Assembly: GCA_002753185.1 (NCBI GenBank)
Contig: PDZX01000028.1
Coordinates: 1 to 51,062, forward strand
Length of the DNA stretch: 51,062 nt
From: Magnetococcales bacterium WMHbin3
GTDB lineage: Bacteria > Pseudomonadota > Magnetococcia > Magnetococcales > Magnetaquicoccaceae
Reading direction: 5' to 3'
Both the position numbers and the translations under genes were made by a program. Shown here in pieces: positions 1 to 8,800 of this stretch; positions within the stretch are counted from its first letter, which is position 1, and each line of letters starts with the position of its first letter. The notes beneath the pieces were generated by a model, which was given only the letters and a program-made list of their open reading frames with translations, was not told where the DNA came from and ran no database searches.

Positions 1-419
1 AAAAATTAATGAATTGTTGTATTTTGGCTGATTATTCTGACTCAATTTGTCTTAATTTTGCACCCAAGAGCGTGTTTGAGGATGGGTGATGTCAAAAAAA
101 TCGGCTTTTTCTGCCAGGCACGAATTACGACAAGGTTCGACGGCATGAGAGGCCCTGGACACCCTGCCCCCCGTGAGGAGATCCAGCCAGGAGGAAGCCA
201 TCTTCCCTGGCGGGGAAAGATCCGGGCCAGGGGCGGTGGATCACCACATGGACGGGAGCGACTGCCCGGGGCGAAAGGGCGGGAACCCAACGGGAACCCA
301 CGCCATTATTTCATCTCCAGTCACCCCTAGCCAGATGCAAAAGGAACCCAAAAAGGAACCCAAAATCGCCAAAAACAGAAACAGCCACCTTATAATCGAC
401 TGTAACCATATGATTTCAT
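1..419. other. Gene-free left end next to tRNA-Thr
   Basis: I see no convincing gene here. The first 60 bases are AT-rich and the rest is GC-rich; the open frames have no recognisable protein content. The only structure is a set of short GGAACCCA direct repeats at 282-362 just downstream of the tRNA 3' end, described separately. It may be the end of an integrated element lying to the left, but no integrase gene is visible. Confidence 0.5.
282..362. repeat. Four GGAACCCA direct repeats in two phased pairs
   Basis: GGAACCCA occurs at 282-289, 293-300, 343-350 and 355-362, all in the same orientation. Within pairs the spacing is 11 and 12 bp, about one helical turn. The array ends 58 bp from the 3' end of the tRNA-Thr gene. 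Short phased repeats near a tRNA 3' end are typical of integrase arm-binding sites, but that role is inference. Confidence 0.6.
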
Positions 420-495
420 TGGAGCCGGCATGGGGAATCGAACCCCAAACCTACGGATTACAAATCCGTTGCTCTGCCAATTGAGCTATGCCGGC
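420..495 (-). tRNA. tRNA-Thr (anticodon TGU)
   Basis: The minus strand folds into a complete 76-nt cloverleaf. The acceptor stem is GCCGGCA with TGCCGGC, the anticodon stem CGGAT/ATCCG encloses a TTTGTAA loop with anticodon TGT (codon ACA), and the T arm contains GGTTCGATTCC. The 3' CCA is encoded (positions 422-420). It lies alone, between the gene-free left end and the tolC-like gene on the opposite strand. Confidence 0.95.
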
Positions 496-627
496 ACAAG
501 AAGGACCCCAGAATGACCACACAGTGGCAAGGTTTATGCTCTCTCCGGCCTTACCAAGATCACCGCCGTGCCAGGGAAGCAAAATTTTCCACGTAGCTTA
601 TCAGTTTGTTCTTCAAGGGGCAAGTCC

Positions 628-2565
628 ATGGCCAAAACAGGCAAAAAAAGCACCGGAAAATTCTGCCGATCCTCCTGGCGGACACGCCCATCCACAGCAC
701 GCGCATGCCTCGCCGGCATGGCCCTGACCTGCCTCCTGATGGGTGACCCGCGTATCGCTCACACCGATGTCTTGACCTTCTGGCAGGCGGTCGATACCGC
801 CCAGTCCAGAAACCCGCAAATCCATCGCGCCGAAGCACTCCTGCGCGCCGCCCGCGAAGACAATCCGAAAACCTTCGCCAAACTCCTCCCGCTCGTCAAC
901 GTCAAGGCGCTCGATGTCCTCAGACAAGGCACCCACTACGCCAAACTCGGCACCCAACAACACTCCGATCCCAAAAGCATCACCCTCACCGTGGATCAGA
1001 GACTCCTCGACCTCCCCGCCATGACCGATCACTTCCAAAGCGGTCTCCACATCGAGGCCGCCTACGCCGACGCCATGGCCATGCGCCAGGATATCACCCT
1101 GCGCGTCGCCACCGTCACCTCCAACTGGCTCGAAGCCAGGGAAGTCCTCGATCTGGCCATCCAATACAAAAAAATTACCAGCAACCACGTCCACGAAAAT
1201 AAAATTCGCCTCGACGCCGGCGAAGGCACCAGAACCGACCTCGAACAGGCCTCCTCACGCTTCAACCAGGCCGAGGCCAGCTATCAGGACGCCCTCAACA
1301 CCCTGGAAAAAGAGGCCGCCTTCTTCCGCGAGGTGGTCGGCACCGATCCGGATCCCAATCTCACACTCCCGGATTACGCATGGAAGGAACCGGAAGACCT
1401 GGACAAATCCCTCTGGAAATGGATCGAAGACCGTCCGGAAATCTGGGCCGCCCGCGCCAGACAGAAAGAAAACACCATGTCCGAAACCATGGCGCGCCAG
1501 GGACATCTGCCAACCGTGAATTTCAATTATACGGCAAGTCGTACATGGGACGCCGAACTCGGCGGCTCCTCGGGTCGCTCCACCAAGGACGAGGAGAATG
1601 CCCATTCCGTCAGCCTAGCCATCAACGTGCCCATCTTCAGCGGTTTCGAAACCCTCGCCAAAACCCGCGAGGCCAGGGCGCTCAAGGAGGCCGCCATCGC
1701 CGAACTCGACCGGGTGCGCGCCCTGGCCAAACGCGAGGTCGAAGAGGCTCGCTACGACCTCAAGAACAACAAGGCCGCCATCCGCTCCCTGGAAAAGGCA
1801 CTGGAATTCAGCAAACAGGCCGCCGCAGGCCTGGAAGAGAGCTTCCATGCCGGAACACGCACCCTCCTGGACCTGCTCGACTCCCAGTTCGAGGTGCATT
1901 CCCTCCGCACCAATCTGGTCCGCCATCGCTACCAGGCCCAACTCGCCCTGATGCGGCTCTGGAAAGGCATGGGACGCCTGGTCCATCCCACTGCCCCGGC
2001 ACACCCCAATACCCACGAGGAGTCCACCCGCACCGCCCAGGCCGGTCGGGACGAAACCATCGAGATCGTACACGAACAGATGCTCATCGCCATGCAGGAC
2101 ATGGATCGCACGAGCCTGAACGATCAGGCGCGCCCCCTGTCGGAACTGCATGCCGGCAAAAATCCACCCCAACCCCAGGCGCATGCCACGCCCTGGCGCT
2201 TCAACCCCACCAGCCACCCCTTCCCCAAACAATTGCCGGCCACCAGCGAAACCGGGGCGTTCATGGTCCATGTCGCCACCTTCAGCGAGGAGCCAAGATT
2301 GACCGCCATGATCAAAACCCTCGCCGATCTCGGCATCCCGAGTTGGTCGGCCCCCACCGTCTCCCCGGACGCAAAGAACATGACCCGTCTGCTCGTGGGT
2401 CCGTTCGCCAGCCATGAAGAACTCCTGCAGGCCATGGCGGTCATCAACCGGCAAACCGGTCAGGCCGTGGGGTGGCTGCCTGTCTCGCACAAGGAGAAAG
2501 CGGACGGCATCCGGCTCCACCTCCACGACAAGCCGCTCGCCCGCATCACCCCGTCAGATCGCTGA
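628..2565 (+). CDS. TolC-like outer-membrane secretion protein with C-terminal SPOR domain
   Basis: This 645-residue protein is probably the outer-membrane channel of the type I secretion system encoded on the opposite strand. The ATG at 628 is preceded by AAGGGG at good spacing; an in-frame upstream ATG at 568 has no such site. The N terminus has a basic stretch and a hydrophobic core (residues 24-39), like a signal peptide. Residues about 45-460 are an outer-membrane efflux protein fold with the usual internal duplication and alpha-helical barrel segments (for example the L-D-L-L-D-S-Q segment near residue 415). After a low-complexity linker, residues 544-620 resemble a SPOR peptidoglycan-binding domain. 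TolC proteins are usually about 450-500 residues, so the SPOR extension is unusual. The 3' end overlaps the convergent regulator gene by 20 bp. Confidence 0.85.
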   Translation: MAKTGKKSTGKFCRSSWRTRPSTARACLAGMALTCLLMGDPRIAHTDVLTFWQAVDTAQSRNPQIHRAEALLRAAREDNPKTFAKLLPLVNVKALDVLRQGTHYAKLGTQQHSDPKSITLTVDQRLLDLPAMTDHFQSGLHIEAAYADAMAMRQDITLRVATVTSNWLEAREVLDLAIQYKKITSNHVHENKIRLDAGEGTRTDLEQASSRFNQAEASYQDALNTLEKEAAFFREVVGTDPDPNLTLPDYAWKEPEDLDKSLWKWIEDRPEIWAARARQKENTMSETMARQGHLPTVNFNYTASRTWDAELGGSSGRSTKDEENAHSVSLAINVPIFSGFETLAKTREARALKEAAIAELDRVRALAKREVEEARYDLKNNKAAIRSLEKALEFSKQAAAGLEESFHAGTRTLLDLLDSQFEVHSLRTNLVRHRYQAQLALMRLWKGMGRLVHPTAPAHPNTHEESTRTAQAGRDETIEIVHEQMLIAMQDMDRTSLNDQARPLSELHAGKNPPQPQAHATPWRFNPTSHPFPKQLPATSETGAFMVHVATFSEEPRLTAMIKTLADLGIPSWSAPTVSPDAKNMTRLLVGPFASHEELLQAMAVINRQTGQAVGWLPVSHKEKADGIRLHLHDKPLARITPSDR

Positions 2566-4483
2566 CCGGCAGGGTCTTGCGGATGGCGGCGCGCACCATC
2601 TCGTTGCCGAACGCAACGAATCGCCGCTCCCCCTGCGCCTCGATCCTCAGGATCCCCGCCGTGGCCAGGTGATTCACCACCGCCTCGGTGGCGCCGGAGT
2701 CCCCATGGGGATTGCGGGCCAGCAATTGTTCCAACGTCATCTCCCGCTCCCCGGCCGCCAGGAGGCGCAGCAGCTTCCAGTCCACGCCGACCACCGCCTG
2801 CAACCGCTCCAGCACCATGCACGCCAGGGAATCCGACACCAGGTCGCATCGTCCGATCATCGTCGGAATCACCGACTTCTTGAATCCGGCCAGATACTCC
2901 GCGATCTCCACCGCGAACAAGGGAACCCCGCGACACCACTCCCGGATCGTCTGAAAATGCGTGGCATCCAGACGCCGGGCAATGGGCAGGGCGTGCAGCA
3001 GCAGATCGATCTCCCGGTCGGAAAAGCGTGACAGCGCAAGCGTCCGCCAATCCGCCGGCTGGGCGAAGGCACGCAACTCCGCCTTTCTCCCCACCCCCAG
3101 CAACCAGACATGGCTGCCGTTCAGACGGTTGGCCAGCACCGGCAGCAGCACCCGTGTACAGGGGTCCATCCATTGCAGGTTGTCCAGACACAACACCACC
3201 ACCGGATGGGCCGCCAGCAGAACCGATGCGAAGAATTCACTCAAGTTCTCGATCAAGGGATCCCCGCTCCGCAAGCCGGACCACGCCTCCTCTTCCCGCG
3301 CCAACGCCAGCGCCCGCAGGCCGGTCCCGGCCAGGGAAGGCGCCAGACCCTGGACCCAACGTTCCAGCACGGATCGGCGCGCGCTCTCCGGCGCGGCCGG
3401 ATCGCAGCCGGCCAGCTTTTCCATCACCGGCAGGAACGGATGCAACGGGATCGTCCGCGCCAGCGAATGACACCCCCCGATCACCCAAAGCACCTCCCAC
3501 ATGGGCACGCTGCGCGCGCGCAACTCCCGCGCCAGTCGGCTCTTGCCGAATCCGGCCTCGCCCACCAGCAGCATGGCCTTGCTCTCTCCCTGTCTGGCCC
3601 GGCCCAGTTGATCGAGCAGTTGTTCCAATTCGCTCTCGCGTCCGACGAAAGGGGGGGGATCGTCGCTCATCCGCTCCGCATCGCGCGGATGGCCACACCC
3701 CGGAATATGCCCGAACGGCTCTCCGTACCTGGCCATCCAGCGGTCGAGGGCCTGCCGGGTGGCGGGTGTCAGCACCACCGCCTGTCCCCCCGTGTCGGAT
3801 GCGAGCGACAGAAAGGTCCCGGCATCCCCCTGGATGATCATGTGCTTCCCCACGCCCCGCGTGATGGCCTCCCCGGTGGCCACGGCGATACGGATCGGCG
3901 TCCCCGTCAGCCCCAGTTCCTCGGTGCATTGCTCCATGGCCCGTGTCACCAGCCACGCGCAACAGACCGCGCGCACCGGGTCGTCCTCGCGCGCGCCCCC
4001 CACCCCGAACAACACCAATGGTCCCTCGATACTCCCTTGCACCACCCCTTCCATGCGCCTGGCCGCATGTTCGCACTCCTGAAGAATCCGGCGGTTCAAA
4101 CGGTCGAATCGCTCGCTCCCCACCTCGTGCAGCAGCGCCAGCGCGTCCGGAATCCGCACCCGCATGCAGGTCAACCGCTGGATGACGGCGGCAAAGACCG
4201 GGGTCGCCACCGGCTGTTGGGTGCGCGTGATGCGTTGCGGTTCCGGGTCATGCCGCGACTCGATAAACAGGGACGGCTCCTCGGCCCGTGTCACCAGTTG
4301 CGCCGCCTTCGTCCGGTTGTTGACCCTGAGGCGTCGATAGATCTCCACCAGGTGTTGCTTGACCGTCCCATCGGAAATCTCCAGCCGACGCGCCACCTCC
4401 TTGTTGCTGCATCCCGCCTGGATCAATTTCAGGATCTCGGTCTGACGTCTGGTCAGAGGAAGGTTGGTCGTGCTCTGATCCAT
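2546..4483 (-). CDS. Regulator with N-terminal LuxR-type HTH, cyclase-like domain and AAA ATPase
   Basis: This 645-residue protein is probably a transcription factor controlling the secretion operon of which it is the last gene (19 bp after the second adaptor). Residues 9-66 form a GerE/LuxR-type helix-turn-helix (L-T-R-R-Q-T-E-I-L at the start, S-N-K-E-V-A-R-R-L in the recognition region). Residues about 93-250 resemble a class III nucleotide-cyclase fold, and I do not see a full catalytic set. Residues 279-645 begin with F-V-G-R-E-S-E-L and contain a P-loop GEAGFGKS at 308-315, typical of STAND/AAA signalling ATPases. Large LuxR regulators (LAL family) usually carry the HTH at the C terminus; here it is at the N terminus. 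The ligand is unknown. Confidence 0.8.
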   Translation of the reverse strand: MDQSTTNLPLTRRQTEILKLIQAGCSNKEVARRLEISDGTVKQHLVEIYRRLRVNNRTKAAQLVTRAEEPSLFIESRHDPEPQRITRTQQPVATPVFAAVIQRLTCMRVRIPDALALLHEVGSERFDRLNRRILQECEHAARRMEGVVQGSIEGPLVLFGVGGAREDDPVRAVCCAWLVTRAMEQCTEELGLTGTPIRIAVATGEAITRGVGKHMIIQGDAGTFLSLASDTGGQAVVLTPATRQALDRWMARYGEPFGHIPGCGHPRDAERMSDDPPPFVGRESELEQLLDQLGRARQGESKAMLLVGEAGFGKSRLARELRARSVPMWEVLWVIGGCHSLARTIPLHPFLPVMEKLAGCDPAAPESARRSVLERWVQGLAPSLAGTGLRALALAREEEAWSGLRSGDPLIENLSEFFASVLLAAHPVVVLCLDNLQWMDPCTRVLLPVLANRLNGSHVWLLGVGRKAELRAFAQPADWRTLALSRFSDREIDLLLHALPIARRLDATHFQTIREWCRGVPLFAVEIAEYLAGFKKSVIPTMIGRCDLVSDSLACMVLERLQAVVGVDWKLLRLLAAGEREMTLEQLLARNPHGDSGATEAVVNHLATAGILRIEAQGERRFVAFGNEMVRAAIRKTLPVSDLTG

Positions 4484-4502
4484 GGGCGCTCCTTTTGGCC
4501 GA

Positions 4503-5870
4503 TCAAGGGATCAACGAAACAATGAACGTCTTTAATGACACCCAGATGGAAGCGAACTCCCGTGGATTGGCGCCCTTCCGATCGGGCCTGGTCAGGGGGT
4601 TGACGATATAGGCCAGGATCGAACGACTCCCGGAGATGATATCCCCCCTGGCCTTCATGCCGGACAGAATCACACGCCCCTCGCGCGGGTCGCCCACATG
4701 GGTGGCATCCGGTTTGACGATCCCCTTGTAGACGATGTTCTGCTCCATATCCGTCCGGGTGAACGGCGACAGGGAGATCAAGCGGCCGGTGATGCCGCCG
4801 AAACGGTTGAAATCGTAACTGCCAACCTGAATCTCCACCTTCTGTCCCACCCGCACATAACCGATATCCTTGTTGAGAATCTGCAATTCGAGTTGCAGGT
4901 CGCTGGCATCGGGCACGATATCCATCAGAAGATCACGGGAGTTGAACACCGAACCGACCATCCGCACCCGCGAATCCTGCACCGTGCCCTGGATGGGAGA
5001 ACGGATCTCCAGATTGCGCGTCCGGTCGGACAACCGTTCCAGGAGCTTTTCCACCTGGGAGATGTCGTTGCGGATGGTGCCCAGTTCCTGTCCCGCCTGT
5101 TTGCGCAACTCCTCCTCGTAGGCCCGTTGCCTGGCCAGGACCTCCTCCAGCGCGCCCTGGCTCTGACGAATCTGTTCGCGCAGGGTGCTGGCCTTGCCCT
5201 GGCTTTCCACATGGGTGCGCTCGGCCTCCAGTTGCGACATGCGGGAGACCAGTTGCTTCTTGCCCAGGCTCTCCTGCAATGCCAGCAGGTCGGCGTTGAC
5301 CCGCACGGTTTTTTCCATGGTGCGCAGATTCTGGGTGGCCAGTTCGATCTCGGAACGTTTCTGCTTGAGCTGTTCCTCGAACACCTGGAGACTGTCCTTG
5401 CGCACCTGGTTCTGGGTGGCGAGCAGGGCGCGCTGTTCGTGGACCACCCCGGCGAATTTCTCCGGAATGGTGGAAAAATCGGGTTCGGTGCGATCCAGGA
5501 AGGCCTCCAGGCGGATGGTGCGCGCCCGCAGGGTGATCAGATTCGCCTCGGCCTGGCCCTGTTCGGCATCGGTGGTGGCATTGCCCAGGCGCAGCAACAG
5601 GGCGCCGGTTTCGACGTGTTGCCCGTTTGTGACCAGGATTGCGGTCACGATGCCCCCCTCCGGGGGGAAGATGTGCTGAACGCCGTGGGAGGGCTGGAAC
5701 TCCCCGGTGGCCTTGACCGCCTCGTTGACGGTCACCACGGCGGACAGCCACAGCAACAGGAACGTGAACAGGATGGTTCCGGCCAGAATCAGTTTCACCG
5801 ACCAGGAGATGCCACTCTCCTCCAGGATTTGCGCCTCGGTCAGATGTCGGGAAAAACGGTTTCGAAACAT
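4503..5870 (-). CDS. HlyD-family membrane fusion protein (second adaptor)
   Basis: This 455-residue periplasmic adaptor probably links the ABC exporter in the inner membrane to the TolC-like channel. I chose the ATG at 5870, whose first residues are MFRNRFSRHL, because the hydrophobic anchor at residues 25-47 follows at the expected place. It is followed by a split lipoyl/biotinyl-like hairpin (near G-G-I-V-T-A-I-L-V-T-N-G-Q), a long coiled coil (about 130-300) and a beta-barrel C-terminal half with the R-S-P-I-Q-G-T-V motif. It starts 29 bp after the ABC gene and is in the same operon. It is distinct in sequence from the other adaptor at 9738-11066. Confidence 0.9.
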   Translation of the reverse strand: MFRNRFSRHLTEAQILEESGISWSVKLILAGTILFTFLLLWLSAVVTVNEAVKATGEFQPSHGVQHIFPPEGGIVTAILVTNGQHVETGALLLRLGNATTDAEQGQAEANLITLRARTIRLEAFLDRTEPDFSTIPEKFAGVVHEQRALLATQNQVRKDSLQVFEEQLKQKRSEIELATQNLRTMEKTVRVNADLLALQESLGKKQLVSRMSQLEAERTHVESQGKASTLREQIRQSQGALEEVLARQRAYEEELRKQAGQELGTIRNDISQVEKLLERLSDRTRNLEIRSPIQGTVQDSRVRMVGSVFNSRDLLMDIVPDASDLQLELQILNKDIGYVRVGQKVEIQVGSYDFNRFGGITGRLISLSPFTRTDMEQNIVYKGIVKPDATHVGDPREGRVILSGMKARGDIISGSRSILAYIVNPLTRPDRKGANPREFASIWVSLKTFIVSLIP

Positions 5871-5899
5871 GCGTGCTCGCCTCGCTGGAAAGACAATGC

Positions 5900-8800
5900 C
5901 TAGACAAACGCCCTGGGCAGCAATTTCTCGATCTCTTGCGGCGTTCCGGCGGCCCGCAGGTAACCCCGATCCAGGTAGAGGACATAATCGGCCATTTTCA
6001 TATGACTGGGCCGATGCGTGACGATGAAGATGGTCGTTGTGCCGCGCAACCGCGCCACCGCCTCCCGGAAGAGGTTCTCGCTGGTGGCGTCCAGGTTGTT
6101 GGCCGGTTCGTCGAAGAGCATGATCGAGCTTTTCTTCAGCAGGGCGCGCGCCAGGGAGAGGCGCTGCTTGAAGCCGGCGGACAGCAATTCGTTGCGGCTG
6201 TCCTGCAGACGGGTCCTGAACCCTTCGGGCAACTGACGGATCTCCTCCAGCAGTCCGGCCTGGGCCGTGGCGGCCTCCAGTTCCGCGTCGCTGGCGTCCG
6301 GCTTGACCAGACGCAGATTCTGCGCCACCGAGCCGAAAAAGATGTCGCAGGATTGCGGCAGGTAGCCGATGGCGTGCCGCAGTTGCAGGGCATTGGTCTG
6401 GCGGATGTCGTTGTTGTCGATGAGGACACTGCCGGCCTGGGGGTCGTAGAGGCCGAGGATCATCTTGATGAGGGTCGATTTGCCCGATCCGTTGGCGCCG
6501 ATGACCGCCACCACCTGACCGGGCGCCACGCGGAAGCTGACCCCCACCAGGGCCGGTTCGCTGTCGCTGGTGTAGCGGAAGGAGACCCGCGCGAAGGCGA
6601 TCTCGCCCTTGAACTGCTTGCGGGCGATCGGGATCACGCCATATCCGCGCTCGACCGGCAGGTCCATCAACCGGTTGAGTTGCGTGACGCTGCTCGCCAC
6701 TCCGGCGATCTTGGAGATCCCCAGAAAGAAGGTCTGCAATGGCGACAGGATGCGCCAGGTCAGGAGCATCGAGGCGATCACCGCGCCGGTGCGATCGACA
6801 TCGGAGGAGAGCACGGAGCGGGCGGTTTCGCTCATCACCCCCACGCCGGCCGCCAGTGTCAGGATGCGGGAGAGCGTGGAGAAGTGGCTGGAGATCATGA
6901 TCAACCGGAAGTTGGCCAGGGTCGCCTTGCCGGAGAGTTCGCGGAACCGTGCATACCAAGTCTCCTCCGCATGGGTGTTCTGGATGGTCTGGATGCGGCC
7001 CAGGGCCTCGGTGAGGAAGGACTGCAACTGGGAGCTGTACTGCGATGCCACGCTGGAGCGCTGCCGGACCACGGGCATCAGGACGCCGCCCAGGACCACC
7101 ATGGCCAGAATCAACAACGACAGCAGGACGATCACGTTTGGGCTGATGAAGCTCAAGACGATCAGAAAGAGGATGGTGGTGGGGATATCGTAGAAGAGGA
7201 TGGCCAAAGGCCCGGTGATGACCTCCCGCACCACCTCCAGGGAGCGGATGCGGGAAATCTGGTTGCCGGCGGAGACCTGTTCGGTCAGATTGGCGGGCAT
7301 GCCCATGATCTGGTTGAGGATGGTCGCGCTCAGGGAGCACTCCAGCTTGGTGCCGATATAGGCCAGGATTTGCAGGCGTCGCACCCGCAGCGCGGCATCG
7401 ATCAGCAGGGCGAGCAGGGTGCCGGTCAGCATCACGGCGCCGGTGGAAAACGAGCCGGTCGGAATGACCCGGTCATAGACCACCATCACATAGAGCGGCA
7501 TGGCCGTGGACATCAGGTTGCCGATGATGGTGATCCCCATGATGTTCCAGACCAGGGAACGAAACCGCACCAGTTGGGTGCGCACCCAGGTCCGATCGCG
7601 GCTCGGCATGGCGGGCTGGACGGGCGCGAAGAAAAAGGCGGCGCCCCGCCCGCGCGGACGTTCCTTCCGGCGTTGGCCGGTCGTGCCATCCACCACATCC
7701 ATCTCTCCGCTGTCGCTCCTTTCCATGACCACGACGGGGCGACCGTTGCCGAACACGAACAAAAACGGCGCCAACCGCGGATCCACCTCGCCGATGGCCC
7801 CTTCCTCCATCTTGTGGGAAAAATTCAGATTGGCCATGATGTTGCAAAGGGCGGTCAGATCGAGCTTGCCCAACAGATGGGGGATGGCCTCCGCCAGTTG
7901 CCGGCCGGTGCCATGCCAGTGCAGCCCATCCAGCAAGGCGCCCAGACAGATGCTGAAGCCGTTTTTCCCCGGCAGTTGCGCCAGATAATCGCGCCAGTCC
8001 GCCGGATCGCCGCCGGATGGCAGGTCATACTCCGGAACCAGCACCGAGGCGGCTTCGCCGGATTCGGTTGGCGGCGGGGTCAATGCCGCCATGAAATCGG
8101 CCAGGGGCGCCAGGGCGCCGTCCCGAAACTGGTAACAGCGATCGGTGATGCGCAGCAGGGAAGGACGCTCGGAGATCAGCAGAATCGTGACCTGCCCCTT
8201 CAACTCCGCGAGATAGTTGCGCAACAGGATGTCGCCCGCCGAGTCGATGGCGGTATTGGCCTCGTCGAACAGGATGATTTTCGGCTGCATGGCGAGAATG
8301 CGAATCATGGCGATACGCTGAATCACGCCCGCAGGCAGGATGTCCGACACCCCTTCGCCGATCGGGGTCTGATACCCCTTGGGCATGCGCGCCACGCTGG
8401 CCTCCAGGCCCAGTTGCGCGGCGATCCGCAGGGCGATGTCCACTCTGGATTCGTCGAACATGGTCAGATTGTCCAGGATGGTCGCGTTGAACAGCACCCC
8501 CACCTGCGGGATATAGCCGATCGCCGCGTGCAGGTGTTCCGGCAGGACATTGCGGTCCATGCCGTCCACCAGCACGCTCCCCGACTGGGGCAGGATCGCG
8601 CCGGAAATGAGTTTGAGCAGCGTGGTCTTGCCATCGCCGCTGCGACCGATCAGGCCGATGCACTCTCCGGCCCCGACCTCCAGGGAGAGGCCGTCGAGCA
8701 CCGGGGTCCCCTCGCCGAACCGGCAGGTGACATCACGGATCGCCAACGCGCCGACAATGGCGGTTTTTTCCGCGTTGGCGGCGAGTTGCGGACGTTGTGG

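Noticed and set aside
42-727. Several short open frames near the left edge
   Set aside because: They overlap each other and the tRNA, lack ribosome sites and have no recognisable sequence pattern.
3110-4525. A 471-codon plus-strand frame opposite the regulator gene
   Set aside because: It is a shadow of the regulator's codon bias, with Arg/His/Pro-rich sequence and no recognisable motif.
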